The notes under the pieces are model-generated. The model ran no database searches. It was given only the letters and a program-made list of their open reading frames with translations, and had not been told where the DNA came from. The position numbers and the translations under genes are program-made. DNA of 64,000 nt. Source: JAFAGX01 sp035624215. Lineage in GTDB: Bacteria > Acidobacteriota > Terriglobia > Terriglobales > Acidobacteriaceae. Each line of letters begins with the position of its first letter. The first letter of the stretch is position 1. Location: NCBI GenBank assembly GCA_035624215.1, contig DASPRY010000145.1:1-64000 (forward strand). The letters are read 5' to 3'. Shown here piece by piece: positions 32,659-41,853 of this stretch.

Positions 32659-34257
32659 ATGTACCTGACACTCGGCCCAATTAAGACGCCGAACGGAAGG
32701 ACTTTCCCCTTGCACAGGACCGCCTGCTTGCTGAGCCGTTTCTATCGCAGAATATGCCGCCAGTTCCGCTTGGTTTGCCTGGCCCTGCTTCTGAGCGCAT
32801 TGGTCACGGCGCAAGCCGGTTCCGCGCAACAGAACGAAACCACCACGCCTGTCCCGCAAGCGCCCAGCCAGAGCGCGCAGCCTTCACCGTCAGGCAAGGC
32901 GGCACCGGCCGAATCCTCGGCAGAAGCAGAAGAGCAGAAGATTTCTCCGCAGGAAGCTGAGCAGCTCTTTCGCGACGTAGACGAAATTCTGAAATTCGCC
33001 AGCAAAGACACGGACCTGCCGATCAAGAGCCAGGTCAAACGCAAACTCACCACCCGCGATGACGTTGTCGCCTACCTCGAAAAAAACATGTCCGAGGACA
33101 AAGACGCGCAGCGGCTTCGTCGCTCGGAACTGGTTCTGAAAAAATTTGGCCTGCTTCCTCCTGATTTCGATCTCCAGGATTTTCTGGTCAAACTGCTCCG
33201 CGAACAGGTCGCCGGTTACTACGACTCGAAGACCAAAACCGTGAACCTGCTGGACTGGATTGGGCCGGAGCAGCAACGCCCGGTCATGGCCCATGAACTC
33301 ACGCACGCTCTTCAGGATCAGTCGTTTGGACTGGATAAATGGATGAAGCGTGGCGATGTGGATTTGGACGCCAAGAAAAACCCCACGCCCGAGGACATGG
33401 AAAAAGACGAAGTGAGCGAAGCTCGCCAGGCTGTAGTCGAAGGCCAGGCCATGATCGTGCTGGTAGATTACATGCTCGAGCCTACCGGCCAATCACTGCT
33501 GACTTCTCCGCAATTAGCCAACGCCCTTAAGGAAGGAATGTTGGTAGGCACGTCTGATTCACCCGCCTTCCAGAATGCGCCTATCTTTTTGAAAGAGGCA
33601 CTGACCTTTCCCTACCGCTTCGGCCTGGACTTTGAAACCGAGTTGTTACGCGCCGGCGGCAAGGAAAAGGCTTTCGCCGATGCCTTCGCCAATCCGCCAC
33701 AGTCGACTCGCCAAATCATGGAGCCGAAAACCTACCTCTCCGGAGAACGGCTGGAACCTATGCGCCTGCCCGATTTCAAAGACGACTTTAAGGATTACGA
33801 TCGCTTCGACGTTGGTGCAATGGGTGAGTTCGACGTTGCCATCCTGGTAGATCAGTACGCCGGCGTTGAAACTTCACGCGCCGTTTACCCACATTGGCGG
33901 GGCGGCTATTACTATGCGGTACGGCCCAAAGGAGATCCTTCCGCGCCGCTCGCATTGCTGTATACCTCGCGCTGGGCGGATGCGCAGAGCGCCGCACAGT
34001 TCGCCGCCATCTACGCGAAAGCTCTGGAGAAACGCTACAAACATCTACGCGAATCGCCAGAGCAGGGAAGCGCGCCCTTGGACCTCCAAAATCTCGAGAC
34101 CATGACCGCTTCCCACATCTGGCTGACGGAACAAGGCCCGGTGGTAATCACCGTGCAAAACGAAACGGTTTTGATCACCGAAGGCCTCGATCAGCCCACC
34201 ACTGAGCGCCTTGAACAACAATTATTGGGATTGAAAGCTGTGGCCGTAAGTCGCTGA
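32659..34257 (+). CDS. secreted HELTH-motif metalloprotease-like protein
   Basis: Up to 532 residues with a zinc-binding HELTH motif (AHELTHALQDQSFGL) and a downstream EARQAVVEGQA segment that may give the third ligand. The start is uncertain. ATG 32659 lacks a ribosome-binding site, while TTG 32728 has AGGA at eight bases. From there it reads as a textbook signal peptide, RRICRQFRLVCLALLLSALVTAQAGSAQ in two pieces. A Pro/Ser/Ala-rich linker follows, then the peptidase domain. It ends 58 bases before the MTA phosphorylase. Family name unknown to me; the substrate is probably an envelope protein. Confidence 0.8.
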   Translation: MYLTLGPIKTPNGRTFPLHRTACLLSRFYRRICRQFRLVCLALLLSALVTAQAGSAQQNETTTPVPQAPSQSAQPSPSGKAAPAESSAEAEEQKISPQEAEQLFRDVDEILKFASKDTDLPIKSQVKRKLTTRDDVVAYLEKNMSEDKDAQRLRRSELVLKKFGLLPPDFDLQDFLVKLLREQVAGYYDSKTKTVNLLDWIGPEQQRPVMAHELTHALQDQSFGLDKWMKRGDVDLDAKKNPTPEDMEKDEVSEARQAVVEGQAMIVLVDYMLEPTGQSLLTSPQLANALKEGMLVGTSDSPAFQNAPIFLKEALTFPYRFGLDFETELLRAGGKEKAFADAFANPPQSTRQIMEPKTYLSGERLEPMRLPDFKDDFKDYDRFDVGAMGEFDVAILVDQYAGVETSRAVYPHWRGGYYYAVRPKGDPSAPLALLYTSRWADAQSAAQFAAIYAKALEKRYKHLRESPEQGSAPLDLQNLETMTASHIWLTEQGPVVITVQNETVLITEGLDQPTTERLEQQLLGLKAVAVSR

Positions 34258-34277
34258 TCGATTGAACTTGGCTTCGG

Positions 34278-34283
34278 TATAAT
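34278..34283 (+). promoter_or_regulatory. TATAAT -10 box before mtnP
   Basis: TATAAT 32 bases upstream of the TTG start of the phosphorylase. No convincing -35 element. It would give the mtnP-pfkB-GT run its own transcript. Confidence 0.45.
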
Positions 34284-34315
34284 CTGCAATTCAACTCAGA
34301 AGTGCCGGAGGGTCT

Positions 34316-35176
34316 TTGTCGCAAGCGGAAATCGGCATCATCGGCGGCAGTGGGCTGTATTCGATGCCGGGGCTGACCCAAGTGCATGAAGTCCGGCAAT
34401 CAACCCCATTTGGTGACCCTTCCGAAGCCTACGTTCTTGGAACCCTGGAAGGCCGGAATGTCGCTTTTCTGGCACGGCACGGGCGCGGCCACCTCATCCT
34501 CCCTACTGAGTTGAATTTCCGCGCCAACATTTATGGTTTTAAGCAACTCGGCGTGGAGCGGATCGTTTCCCTGTCGGCGGTGGGTTCGCTGAAAGAGGAG
34601 CACAAGCCGCTAGAGTTCGTCATTCCGGATCAGTTCTTCGATCGAACCCGTCATCGCGTCGACACATTCTTTGGAGATGGCGTTGTGGCCCACGTTGCCT
34701 TTGCCGATCCCATCTGTCCCGAGTTGGCCAAAGTGGTGGAAACCGCTTGCAAGAAAGCAGGAGTGACAGCCAAAAGGGGCGGTACTTATTTGTGCATGGA
34801 GGGTCCGCAATTCTCGACGAAGGCGGAATCGAACCTTTATCGCGCCTGGGGCATGGACGTGATCGGCATGACCAACTTGCAGGAAGCCAAGCTGGCGCGT
34901 GAAGCCGAGATCTGCTACGTCACGGTTGCCATGGTGACCGATTATGACTGCTGGCATCCGCATCACGACTCGGTCACCGTGGATCAGGTTGTAGCTGTCC
35001 TGGTAAAGAATGCGGAGAATGCCTGCCGCGTGGTACAGCAGAGTGTGGCGGCAATGCCGACGAAGCGAAATTGCAAATGCAACTCCGCCCTGGCTCACGC
35101 GATAATCAGCGAACGCGAAAAGATTCCCGCGGCTACCCGCGAGAAATTGAAACTTATCTTAGGCAAGTACTTGTAG
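34316..35176 (+). CDS. mtnP: S-methyl-5'-thioadenosine phosphorylase
   Basis: A 286-residue purine phosphorylase that splits methylthioadenosine into adenine and methylthioribose-1-phosphate. Family landmarks: IGIIGGSGLY at the start, TPFGDPSE, FLARHGRGH, LPTELNFRAN, EGPQFSTKAES and GMTNLQEAKLAREAE. The start is TTG at 34316, supported by GGAGGG four bases upstream; no ATG fits. The C-terminal part is longer than that of human MTAP by a basic segment (KREN-like CKCNSAL). It is followed by a PfkB kinase, a common pairing for nucleoside salvage. Confidence 0.92.
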   Translation: MSQAEIGIIGGSGLYSMPGLTQVHEVRQSTPFGDPSEAYVLGTLEGRNVAFLARHGRGHLILPTELNFRANIYGFKQLGVERIVSLSAVGSLKEEHKPLEFVIPDQFFDRTRHRVDTFFGDGVVAHVAFADPICPELAKVVETACKKAGVTAKRGGTYLCMEGPQFSTKAESNLYRAWGMDVIGMTNLQEAKLAREAEICYVTVAMVTDYDCWHPHHDSVTVDQVVAVLVKNAENACRVVQQSVAAMPTKRNCKCNSALAHAIISEREKIPAATREKLKLILGKYL

Positions 35177-35226
35177 CGCTGCCGTCGGGCCGCGGTCCGG
35201 CACAGGGCGCACAATGAAGGAAAATA

Positions 35227-36150
35227 ATGAGCATTGTTGCCGTAGGTTCGATTGCGTTTGATTCGATTGCAACTCCGTCCGGGCGTGCGGAAAACATTCT
35301 TGGCGGTTCCTGCACTTATTTTTCTCTCGCGGCCAGTTATTTCACCGACGTGCGCATCGTCGCCGTGGTGGGAGAAGATTTTACTGCTCAACATGAAGCT
35401 GCTTTCCGGAAGCGAAAAATCGATACCCGGGGCATCGAGCACGCAACCGGCAAGACTTTCCGCTGGGGCGGCCAATACGTGGAAAACCTGAATGAGGCCA
35501 AGACAGATTTCACCGAGCTCAATGTCTTTGAAAATTTTCAGCCCCGCGTTCCTAGCGAGTACATGGATTCTAAATTTCTCTTTCTGGGGAACATTCACCC
35601 CACCTTACAGGCGACCGTTCGCCAGGAGATGAACGGCGTGCAACTTACCGGCGGCGACACCATGAATTTCTGGATTAACGGAACCCGTCCGGAGTTGCTG
35701 CGGACCCTCAAGCTAATCAACGTTCTACTGATCAATGACGGCGAAGCCAAAATGCTGGCTGAGGAGCGCAACCTGCCTCGTGCTGCCCACAAGGTGTTGG
35801 CCATGGGGCCGCAGGCGCTCGTCATCAAACACGGGGAGTATGGAGCGACCATCTTCTTTCGCGAAGGAGCCTTCGGAATAGGCAAGCATCCCTTTCGCGC
35901 GCCTGCCTTGCCCATTGAGGAGGTGCAGGACCCCACTGGAGCCGGTGATTCCTTCGCCGGCGGTTTCATGGGATATCTCGCCTCCCAGGAGGAGATCAAT
36001 CGCGAGGTGCTCAAGCGTGCGTTGTTTTATGGCGGCGTGATGGGGTCCTTTGCCGTCGAGCGCTTCGGTACGGAGCGGTTGCAGACTCTCACCCGTGAAG
36101 AGATCGACAGCCGCTTCCAGGTTTTCCGGGAATTGACCCATCTGGAATGA
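35227..36150 (+). CDS. PfkB-family carbohydrate/nucleoside kinase
   Basis: A 307-residue ribokinase-fold kinase. The N-terminal VAVGSIAFDSI and GGSCTYFSLAAS are substrate-side motifs, and DPTGAGDSFAGGFMGYL is the PfkB signature 2 with the catalytic aspartate. The ATG follows an AAGGA ribosome-binding site. Adjacent MTA phosphorylase suggests it acts on a nucleoside or methylthioribose-type substrate; adenosine kinase-like activity is one possibility. Its stop overlaps the next ATG in ATGA. Confidence 0.88.
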   Translation: MSIVAVGSIAFDSIATPSGRAENILGGSCTYFSLAASYFTDVRIVAVVGEDFTAQHEAAFRKRKIDTRGIEHATGKTFRWGGQYVENLNEAKTDFTELNVFENFQPRVPSEYMDSKFLFLGNIHPTLQATVRQEMNGVQLTGGDTMNFWINGTRPELLRTLKLINVLLINDGEAKMLAEERNLPRAAHKVLAMGPQALVIKHGEYGATIFFREGAFGIGKHPFRAPALPIEEVQDPTGAGDSFAGGFMGYLASQEEINREVLKRALFYGGVMGSFAVERFGTERLQTLTREEIDSRFQVFRELTHLE

Positions 36151-37814
36151 ATGTCCAGAGCACGCCGCGCTGGGATCGCGAGACGACACTCGTCTCTCAA
36201 TTGGCCGCAGCCGCTTCCTTGTTTTCTTTTCTCTTCTATTTCCGCCACAGCGATCTCCTGCTTTATGGGGATGCTGTAGCCCACATCAATATTGCACGTC
36301 GCGTCATTGACTCGCGCACTCCGGAATTGTTGCAACTGGGTACGGTTTGGTTGCCGTTGCCACATCTGTTGATGGTTCCGTTTCTGCTCTCTGATACCGC
36401 TTGGCAAACCGGCATTGCGGGCGCGATTCCGTCTATGTGTGCTTACGTTTTCGGGACTGCAGGGATATTTCGCCTGGTTCGCGGAGCGCTGCGCTCTCAA
36501 GCGCAACCGGATTTCGCCGGACGTACGATGGCTTGGTTCGCGGCTGCCGTTTATGCCGCCAATCCCAATCTCCTGTATATGCAGACTACTGCCATGACAG
36601 AAGTTTTGTACCTTGCCTTATTCATCTGGGCCGTGGTGCACTTGAGCGAGTTCGCGCGCAGTGCGACAGCTCGCGACGTTGCCAAGCAGCAGCAAGCGAG
36701 CCTCGCCAATCAGGACGACAGCCCGGCCTCGCTGACGAAATGCGGTTGGTGTCTGGCGGGCGCTTGCCTGACCCGTTACGACGGATGGTTTCTCGCAATG
36801 GCGTTGGGCGTGGCCGCAACATGGATAGTGATAGCCTCGCGGCAGAAAATCCTCCGCCGCAGCTTGGTGAAATTTCTTGTCCTAGCGGTAGCTGCGCCCG
36901 TACTTTGGCTTGGTTACAACACGATCATCTATCGAAACCCCCTCGAATTTGCCAATGGACCATATTCGGCGCGGGCAATCGAGCAACAGAAGACTGCGTT
37001 GTCCAAGACTGCGCCGCATCCGGGTTGGCACAACCTGCGGGTTTCATTTACTTATTTTCTAAAGGCTGCAGAGGGTAACGTCGCACTTGGGAACCTGCAG
37101 AAAATCTGGCTGCTGGTTGCCGCGATCGGAGCCATTCTTGCGATGAACAAGCGGCGCTGGCCGCTTCTGGTTTTGATTCTGCCTGTCGCGTTTTACACGC
37201 TGTCGCTCGCCTTTGGCAGCGTCCCGATTTACCTTCCGGACTGGTGGCCGTTTTCTTATTACAACGTCCGCTTCGGGCTGGAGCTGCTGCCCGCATATGC
37301 AGTGATGCTGGCGCTGATGGTTCACGCGTTTTTCATCCGCGCGCCGAAGAGATCATTCAAAGCTGCGCTCGTACTTGGCGGGGTGATTTTCGTAGCTGCC
37401 AGCTATGGATTCGTGTGGAAGGCGCAGCCAATCTGCTACCACGAAGCCTGGGTCAACTCCAGAACTCGCATCGCATTCGAAGCCGCGCTGGCTTCGACTC
37501 TTTTGAAATTGCCCCACGACTCCGACTTGTTGATGTATCTTGGCGATCATGTCGGCGCACTGCAGGATGCCGGCATTCCGCTGCGCCGCACGATTAACGA
37601 AGGCAATTACCGGCCATGGAAGAGGCCTTCCGATTCTGAAGGATTGTGGGAGCGGGCACTCGCCGACCCGCAGAAGTATGTTGACTACGTTATCGCAATC
37701 GATGACGATCCAGTCGCAACCGAGGTGTACCGGCGCGACCTCGCTTCTATGGTGGTAGTCGAGACCACCGGTCAGCCCGTTGCCACGATCTACTGGACGC
37801 ATCGCAACCGGTAA
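36147..37814 (+). CDS. polytopic membrane protein, GT-C glycosyltransferase-like
   Basis: A 555-residue protein with about ten membrane helices. The first loop holds LLYGDAVAHINIARRVIDS, an acidic motif placed as in GT-C (GT39-like) glycosyltransferases that use polyprenyl-phosphate sugars. The C-terminal 130 residues are soluble and presumably periplasmic. Its ATG overlaps the PfkB stop. Substrate and acceptor are unknown; a role in glycosylating envelope components is inferred from the fold only. Confidence 0.7.
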   Translation: MNVQSTPRWDRETTLVSQLAAAASLFSFLFYFRHSDLLLYGDAVAHINIARRVIDSRTPELLQLGTVWLPLPHLLMVPFLLSDTAWQTGIAGAIPSMCAYVFGTAGIFRLVRGALRSQAQPDFAGRTMAWFAAAVYAANPNLLYMQTTAMTEVLYLALFIWAVVHLSEFARSATARDVAKQQQASLANQDDSPASLTKCGWCLAGACLTRYDGWFLAMALGVAATWIVIASRQKILRRSLVKFLVLAVAAPVLWLGYNTIIYRNPLEFANGPYSARAIEQQKTALSKTAPHPGWHNLRVSFTYFLKAAEGNVALGNLQKIWLLVAAIGAILAMNKRRWPLLVLILPVAFYTLSLAFGSVPIYLPDWWPFSYYNVRFGLELLPAYAVMLALMVHAFFIRAPKRSFKAALVLGGVIFVAASYGFVWKAQPICYHEAWVNSRTRIAFEAALASTLLKLPHDSDLLMYLGDHVGALQDAGIPLRRTINEGNYRPWKRPSDSEGLWERALADPQKYVDYVIAIDDDPVATEVYRRDLASMVVVETTGQPVATIYWTHRNR

Positions 37815-37894
37815 TCAGGCCCGTTAACTTCCAGCTCCGATCTTCAGCAGAGCGTGAGTTTACAGGTGCTACAATCCAGCCAAAACTAGCTGCC

Positions 37895-38605
37895 ATGCCG
37901 AATTTTCAGCACATTTACGAAGTGCTCCGCACCGAGATGACTTCAGTCGTGGGCGTGTCGATCACTCGTCTGGTGCTGGCCGCCATTCTGGGCGGGTTGA
38001 TCGGATTGGAACGTGAGCTCAAACATCGGCCTGCCGGCCTGCGGACTAACCTTTTCATCTGCGTAGGTTCGGCCATGTTCACTCTGCTTTCCGATGATTT
38101 AGCCAAGGCCTATACGGGCGATCACACGCGCATTGCCGCTCAGATCATCCCCGGCATCGGGTTCATTGGGGCCGGTTCGATCATTCATGCCGAGGGAGAA
38201 TTAGTTATCGGCCTGACCACGGCCGCCACGCTCTTTGTTGTGGCCTCCGTCGGAATGGCAGTAGGCGGAGGACTTTACTTGACTGCAACCTTCGCCACTC
38301 TGCTGATTCTGCTCTGCCTGCTGATTTTGGGGCAATCGGAACAGCAGCTCGGCCTGAAGTTATCAACTTATATTTATGAGGTCACTGGACCGAGTATTGA
38401 GGAAATTACCACCGAAGTGAATCGCTTAACCGAACCGATTCACGGAATCGTGGACAACGTTCGCTCCGCCGCGACCAAACAACATGTGCGTATGCAGTTC
38501 GAGTTGCCCGCCCGGGCCAGGGACCATGACCAGGTGCTCCACGCTCTGCAGCAATCCACCGTACTTGAAAGTGCAGTTTCTCTTGGCCCGGTGCATCCCG
38601 AATGA
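37895..38605 (+). CDS. mgtC: MgtC/SapB-family membrane protein
   Basis: A 236-residue protein with four or five N-terminal membrane helices. The family core is clear: RLVLAAILGGLIGLERELKHRPAGLRTN, VGSAMFTLLS, RIAAQIIPGIGFIGAGSII and GLTTAAT, followed by a soluble C-terminal ACT-like domain. The family is linked to magnesium limitation and to control of ATP synthase in pathogens. Its stop overlaps the dapF-like start in ATGA, so it heads the recycling operon. Confidence 0.88.
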   Translation: MPNFQHIYEVLRTEMTSVVGVSITRLVLAAILGGLIGLERELKHRPAGLRTNLFICVGSAMFTLLSDDLAKAYTGDHTRIAAQIIPGIGFIGAGSIIHAEGELVIGLTTAATLFVVASVGMAVGGGLYLTATFATLLILLCLLILGQSEQQLGLKLSTYIYEVTGPSIEEITTEVNRLTEPIHGIVDNVRSAATKQHVRMQFELPARARDHDQVLHALQQSTVLESAVSLGPVHPE

Positions 38606-39396
38606 GTCCATCGGCAGCGATGGTCCCGTTTGCCAAAGCGAGCGCCTGCGGAAATGACTTCCTCATTATCGATGGAATCTATGCTCCGCCTGATCTTTCT
38701 GCATTCAGCCGCCACATTTGCGACCGACATCAGGGAGTCGGAGCCGACGGCGTAGAGTGGCTTTTTCCCGCTCAGGATGCTGACGTGCGCGCAAGGTTGT
38801 TCAATGCTGATGGGTCGGAGGCGGAAATTTCCGGCAACGGGACCCGTTGCGTTGCCGCCCACATCTGCTCCGAACAGGCCAAAGAAAAAATCACTGTACG
38901 CACCGGGGCGGGCTTGAAGACCTGCACTCTCACCGCTCGCAGCGAAAATCAATACGAGTTTGAAGTTGCCATGGGGGAGCCGCAAGTTGGCGACGCATTT
39001 CCCATAAAACTGGCTTTCCATCAGATCACTGGTATCCCCATTTCGACGGGCAATCCCCACTATGTCGTTTTTGTAAACGAGGTCGCTCCGGGATGGCAGG
39101 CCGAAGCGGCCGAAATCGCCCGCCATCATGACTTCCGGCATGGCATAAACGTCGAATTTGTAAGCATCATTGACGCTGAGAACATTAGCGCACGGTTCTT
39201 TGAGCGCGGCGTCGGCGAAACGCAGTCCTCCGGGACCGGTTCCTGCGCGGCGGCTGTGGCCTCGATAGCGGCTAAGAAAGCGGTTTCACCGCTCAGAGTG
39301 CACACCCCCGGCGGCTTGCAAATCGTCCGTTGGGAAGAGCAGGTATTTCTCCGAGGACCAGCGAAGCTGATCTGCCGCGGTGAATTTTTCGTTTAA
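38602..39396 (+). CDS. dapF: diaminopimelate epimerase-like protein with Ser/Ser active site
   Basis: A 264-residue DapF-fold protein. Recognisable family blocks: CGNDFLIIDG, HQGVGADGVEW, NADGSE, SGNGTRC, STGNPHYV, GINVEFV, FFERGVGETQSSGTGSCAAAV. In known DapF enzymes the two catalytic cysteines sit in the CGNG and ACGTG motifs. Here both are serine: TCC in EISGNGTRC (near 38829) and TCC in TQSSGTGSC (near 39223). An extra cysteine lies just before GNDF. The other residues that hold diaminopimelate are kept. It may be a slow or altered epimerase, or act on another substrate. The start ATGA overlaps mgtC; a second ATG at 38620 is possible. Confidence 0.85.
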   Translation: MSPSAAMVPFAKASACGNDFLIIDGIYAPPDLSAFSRHICDRHQGVGADGVEWLFPAQDADVRARLFNADGSEAEISGNGTRCVAAHICSEQAKEKITVRTGAGLKTCTLTARSENQYEFEVAMGEPQVGDAFPIKLAFHQITGIPISTGNPHYVVFVNEVAPGWQAEAAEIARHHDFRHGINVEFVSIIDAENISARFFERGVGETQSSGTGSCAAAVASIAAKKAVSPLRVHTPGGLQIVRWEEQVFLRGPAKLICRGEFFV

Positions 39397-39408
39397 GATT
39401 GCTTCCAC

Positions 39409-40401
39409 ATGCCATCCGCTCCGCCGATTGCGTGCCTGAAGCCTCCGGCTCTGCGAGCTGGAGACACGGTTGGAATCGTGGCGCCCGCCAGTAATATCAA
39501 ACCGGAGTTGCTGCGAGCCGGGTGCCAGGCACTGCGCGACCTTGGGTACAAGCCTTTTTATTTGGATTCCGTCCTGGAGCAGGATCTCTATTTTGCTGGT
39601 TCCGTCGAGCGTCGAGCCCGGGAGCTGGAGGAAATGTTCCAGCGCCCTGAGGTGAGGGCCATCATTTGCGCTCGCGGAGGATATGGGACCAATTATCTCT
39701 TGGAAAAAATCCACCTGCAAAACATCAAGTCACATCCCAAAGTCTTCATCGGCTACAGCGATGCAACTACGCTATTAACCTACTTTGCCGATGCGGCCGG
39801 ATTGGTCACGTTTCATGGTCCGATGGTCACAAAGGATTTCGCGCATCCAAATGGGGTGGACCTGAAGTCATGGCAGGCAGCGCTCAGCGGCCAGAGAGAA
39901 TGGTCAATCGGACCGGAATCGGGAACTAAACCGCTAATCGAAGGCCGGGCCGAGGGGATTCTATACGGCGGATGCCTTTCGATGCTTGTGGCATCGTTGG
40001 GCACGCCCTACGAGATTCACACCGAGGGCACTATTCTGTTTCTCGAAGATGTGGCCGCAAAGCCGTTTCAGATCGATCGCATGCTCACGCAATTAAAGCT
40101 GGCCGGCAAACTGCGGGATGTGCGGGGCATTGTCTTCGGAGAAATGTTGGATTGCGTTCAGACCCCCGAGCAGGACTATACGTTGGAGCAAGTCGTCCTG
40201 CGCGTCCTTCGAGACCTGCGCATACCATTGGCATTCGGATTACGGTCAGGGCATGTTAGTCGCGAAAATGTAACGCTTCCGCTCGGCGTGCGTGCCACGC
40301 TGGACGTGAATCAGATTTCTGTCAGCTTACGGATCCTGGAGTCAGCAACAGTTGCGGAGGCAAAAAAGCAAACCACGAAGGTACACAAGGGAACCGCCTG
40401 A
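39409..40401 (+). CDS. ldcA: LD-carboxypeptidase (S66 family)
   Basis: A 330-residue S66 serine peptidase that removes the terminal D-Ala from murein tetrapeptides. Landmarks: GDTVGIVAPAS, ARGGYGTNYLL, GYSDATTLL with the nucleophile serine, HGPM, FLEDV with the catalytic glutamate, and RSGHV with the histidine. No signal peptide, so it acts on recycled cytoplasmic peptides. It starts 12 bases after dapF and 30 bases before mpl, which supports a murein-recycling operon. Confidence 0.92.
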   Translation: MPSAPPIACLKPPALRAGDTVGIVAPASNIKPELLRAGCQALRDLGYKPFYLDSVLEQDLYFAGSVERRARELEEMFQRPEVRAIICARGGYGTNYLLEKIHLQNIKSHPKVFIGYSDATTLLTYFADAAGLVTFHGPMVTKDFAHPNGVDLKSWQAALSGQREWSIGPESGTKPLIEGRAEGILYGGCLSMLVASLGTPYEIHTEGTILFLEDVAAKPFQIDRMLTQLKLAGKLRDVRGIVFGEMLDCVQTPEQDYTLEQVVLRVLRDLRIPLAFGLRSGHVSRENVTLPLGVRATLDVNQISVSLRILESATVAEAKKQTTKVHKGTA

Positions 40402-40431
40402 CCAGATAAGGAACAGGTTCGAGCCAGGAGC

Positions 40432-41853
40432 ATGAGCAAGCATATTCATTTGATTGGAATCTGTGGAACCGCCATGGCATCGCTGGCCGGCATGTTGCAA
40501 CAGCGGGGATTTCGAGTTACGGGTTCTGATGCAGCAGCATATCCGCCCATGTCCGAGTTTCTGGCTGGCCTCGGCGTTCCGGTGGCGCAGCCGTTCGCCA
40601 GCGAAAATTTGCAGCCGCGTCCGGATCTCGTCGTCGTAGGAAACGCTATTTCCCGCGGAAATGTCGAGCTGGAGCATGTGCTTGATCAGCGAATTCCATT
40701 CTGTTCCTTGCCGCAACTGTTACACGATGAGTTTCTGCGCGGGAAGGAAGTCCTGGTGGTGGCGGGCACTCATGGCAAGACCACCACGACCTCCATGCTG
40801 GCCTGGATTTTCGAAAGCGCAGGTCTCCAACCATCGTTTCTGATCGGCGGAATCGCCGAAAATTTTGGCAGCAGCTTTCACCTCGGCGCGGGCAGGTACT
40901 TCATTCTGGAGGGAGACGAGTACGACACAGCCTTCTTCGATAAAGGCCCAAAATTCATGCACTACTTTCCTGACACGGTGCTTCTCACGTCCGTCGAATT
41001 CGATCATGCCGACATTTACAAAGACCTTGAGGCGGTCGAAACTGCATTCAAGCGGTTGGTAAATCTGGTCCCCCAGCGTGGCCGAATTGTCGCCTTCGAC
41101 TCGGGGGAAAGCGTCGAACGCTGCCTTGCACGAGCGTTCTGTCCAGTGGAGCGATACGGCTCGAAACCCACCTCGAGCTGGCAGATCAGAAATCTGCGCT
41201 TGGAACCCGCCCGCACTACCTGGTCTGTTGTTCATGAAGGGCAATCTTGGGCGGATCTGGAATTCGCTGTGGGAGGGGAATACAACGTATGGAACGCGAC
41301 GGCCGCGACCGCTCTTGCTGCCAGTTACGGCGTTACCCGCCTGCAGATCGCAGCCGCGCTGAAGTCTTTCAAAAGCGTGAAACGTCGCCTGGAAGTTCGC
41401 GCTGTTGTAAACGGAGTCACAATTATTGACGATTTTGCCCATCACCCAACCGCAATCGCGGGCACGCTCACTGCCTTGCGCTCCCGCTATCCGGGCGCGC
41501 GCCTGTGGACCATTCTGGAACCCCGCTCCAACACCATGCGCCGCAAAGTCCTGCAAGACGACTTGGCAAAAAGTCTGGCTTTGGCCGACGAGATTGTAGT
41601 CGCCAACGTTTTCAAGTCGGAGGCAATTCCGGAATCCGAGCGGCTCGATTTGTCCGTGCTTGCCGCAACCATACGCAGACACGGCCGTCACGCTCGAATG
41701 GTTCCGACTGTAGATGAGATAGTCGAGTTGGTGGCGCCGGAACTGCGCTCGGGCGACGTGGTTGCTATCCTCTCTAATGGCGGCTTTGGTGGAATTTATG
41801 AAAAACTGCCCCAACGATTGAAATTGTTCACCCGCGCCGAGGCTGGGCGGTGA
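40432..41853 (+). CDS. mpl: UDP-MurNAc:L-Ala-gamma-D-Glu-meso-DAP ligase
   Basis: A 473-residue Mur-ligase family enzyme that reattaches the recovered murein tripeptide to UDP-MurNAc. The N terminus, KHIHLIGICGTAMASLAGML, and the AGTHGKTTTTSM P-loop, EGDEYDTAFFDKGPKF and DDFAHHPTAI motifs are those of Mpl rather than MurC. It follows ldcA and overlaps the plsC start by four bases (GTGA). The set ldcA plus mpl shows an active peptide-recycling route. Confidence 0.93.
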   Translation: MSKHIHLIGICGTAMASLAGMLQQRGFRVTGSDAAAYPPMSEFLAGLGVPVAQPFASENLQPRPDLVVVGNAISRGNVELEHVLDQRIPFCSLPQLLHDEFLRGKEVLVVAGTHGKTTTTSMLAWIFESAGLQPSFLIGGIAENFGSSFHLGAGRYFILEGDEYDTAFFDKGPKFMHYFPDTVLLTSVEFDHADIYKDLEAVETAFKRLVNLVPQRGRIVAFDSGESVERCLARAFCPVERYGSKPTSSWQIRNLRLEPARTTWSVVHEGQSWADLEFAVGGEYNVWNATAATALAASYGVTRLQIAAALKSFKSVKRRLEVRAVVNGVTIIDDFAHHPTAIAGTLTALRSRYPGARLWTILEPRSNTMRRKVLQDDLAKSLALADEIVVANVFKSEAIPESERLDLSVLAATIRRHGRHARMVPTVDEIVELVAPELRSGDVVAILSNGGFGGIYEKLPQRLKLFTRAEAGR

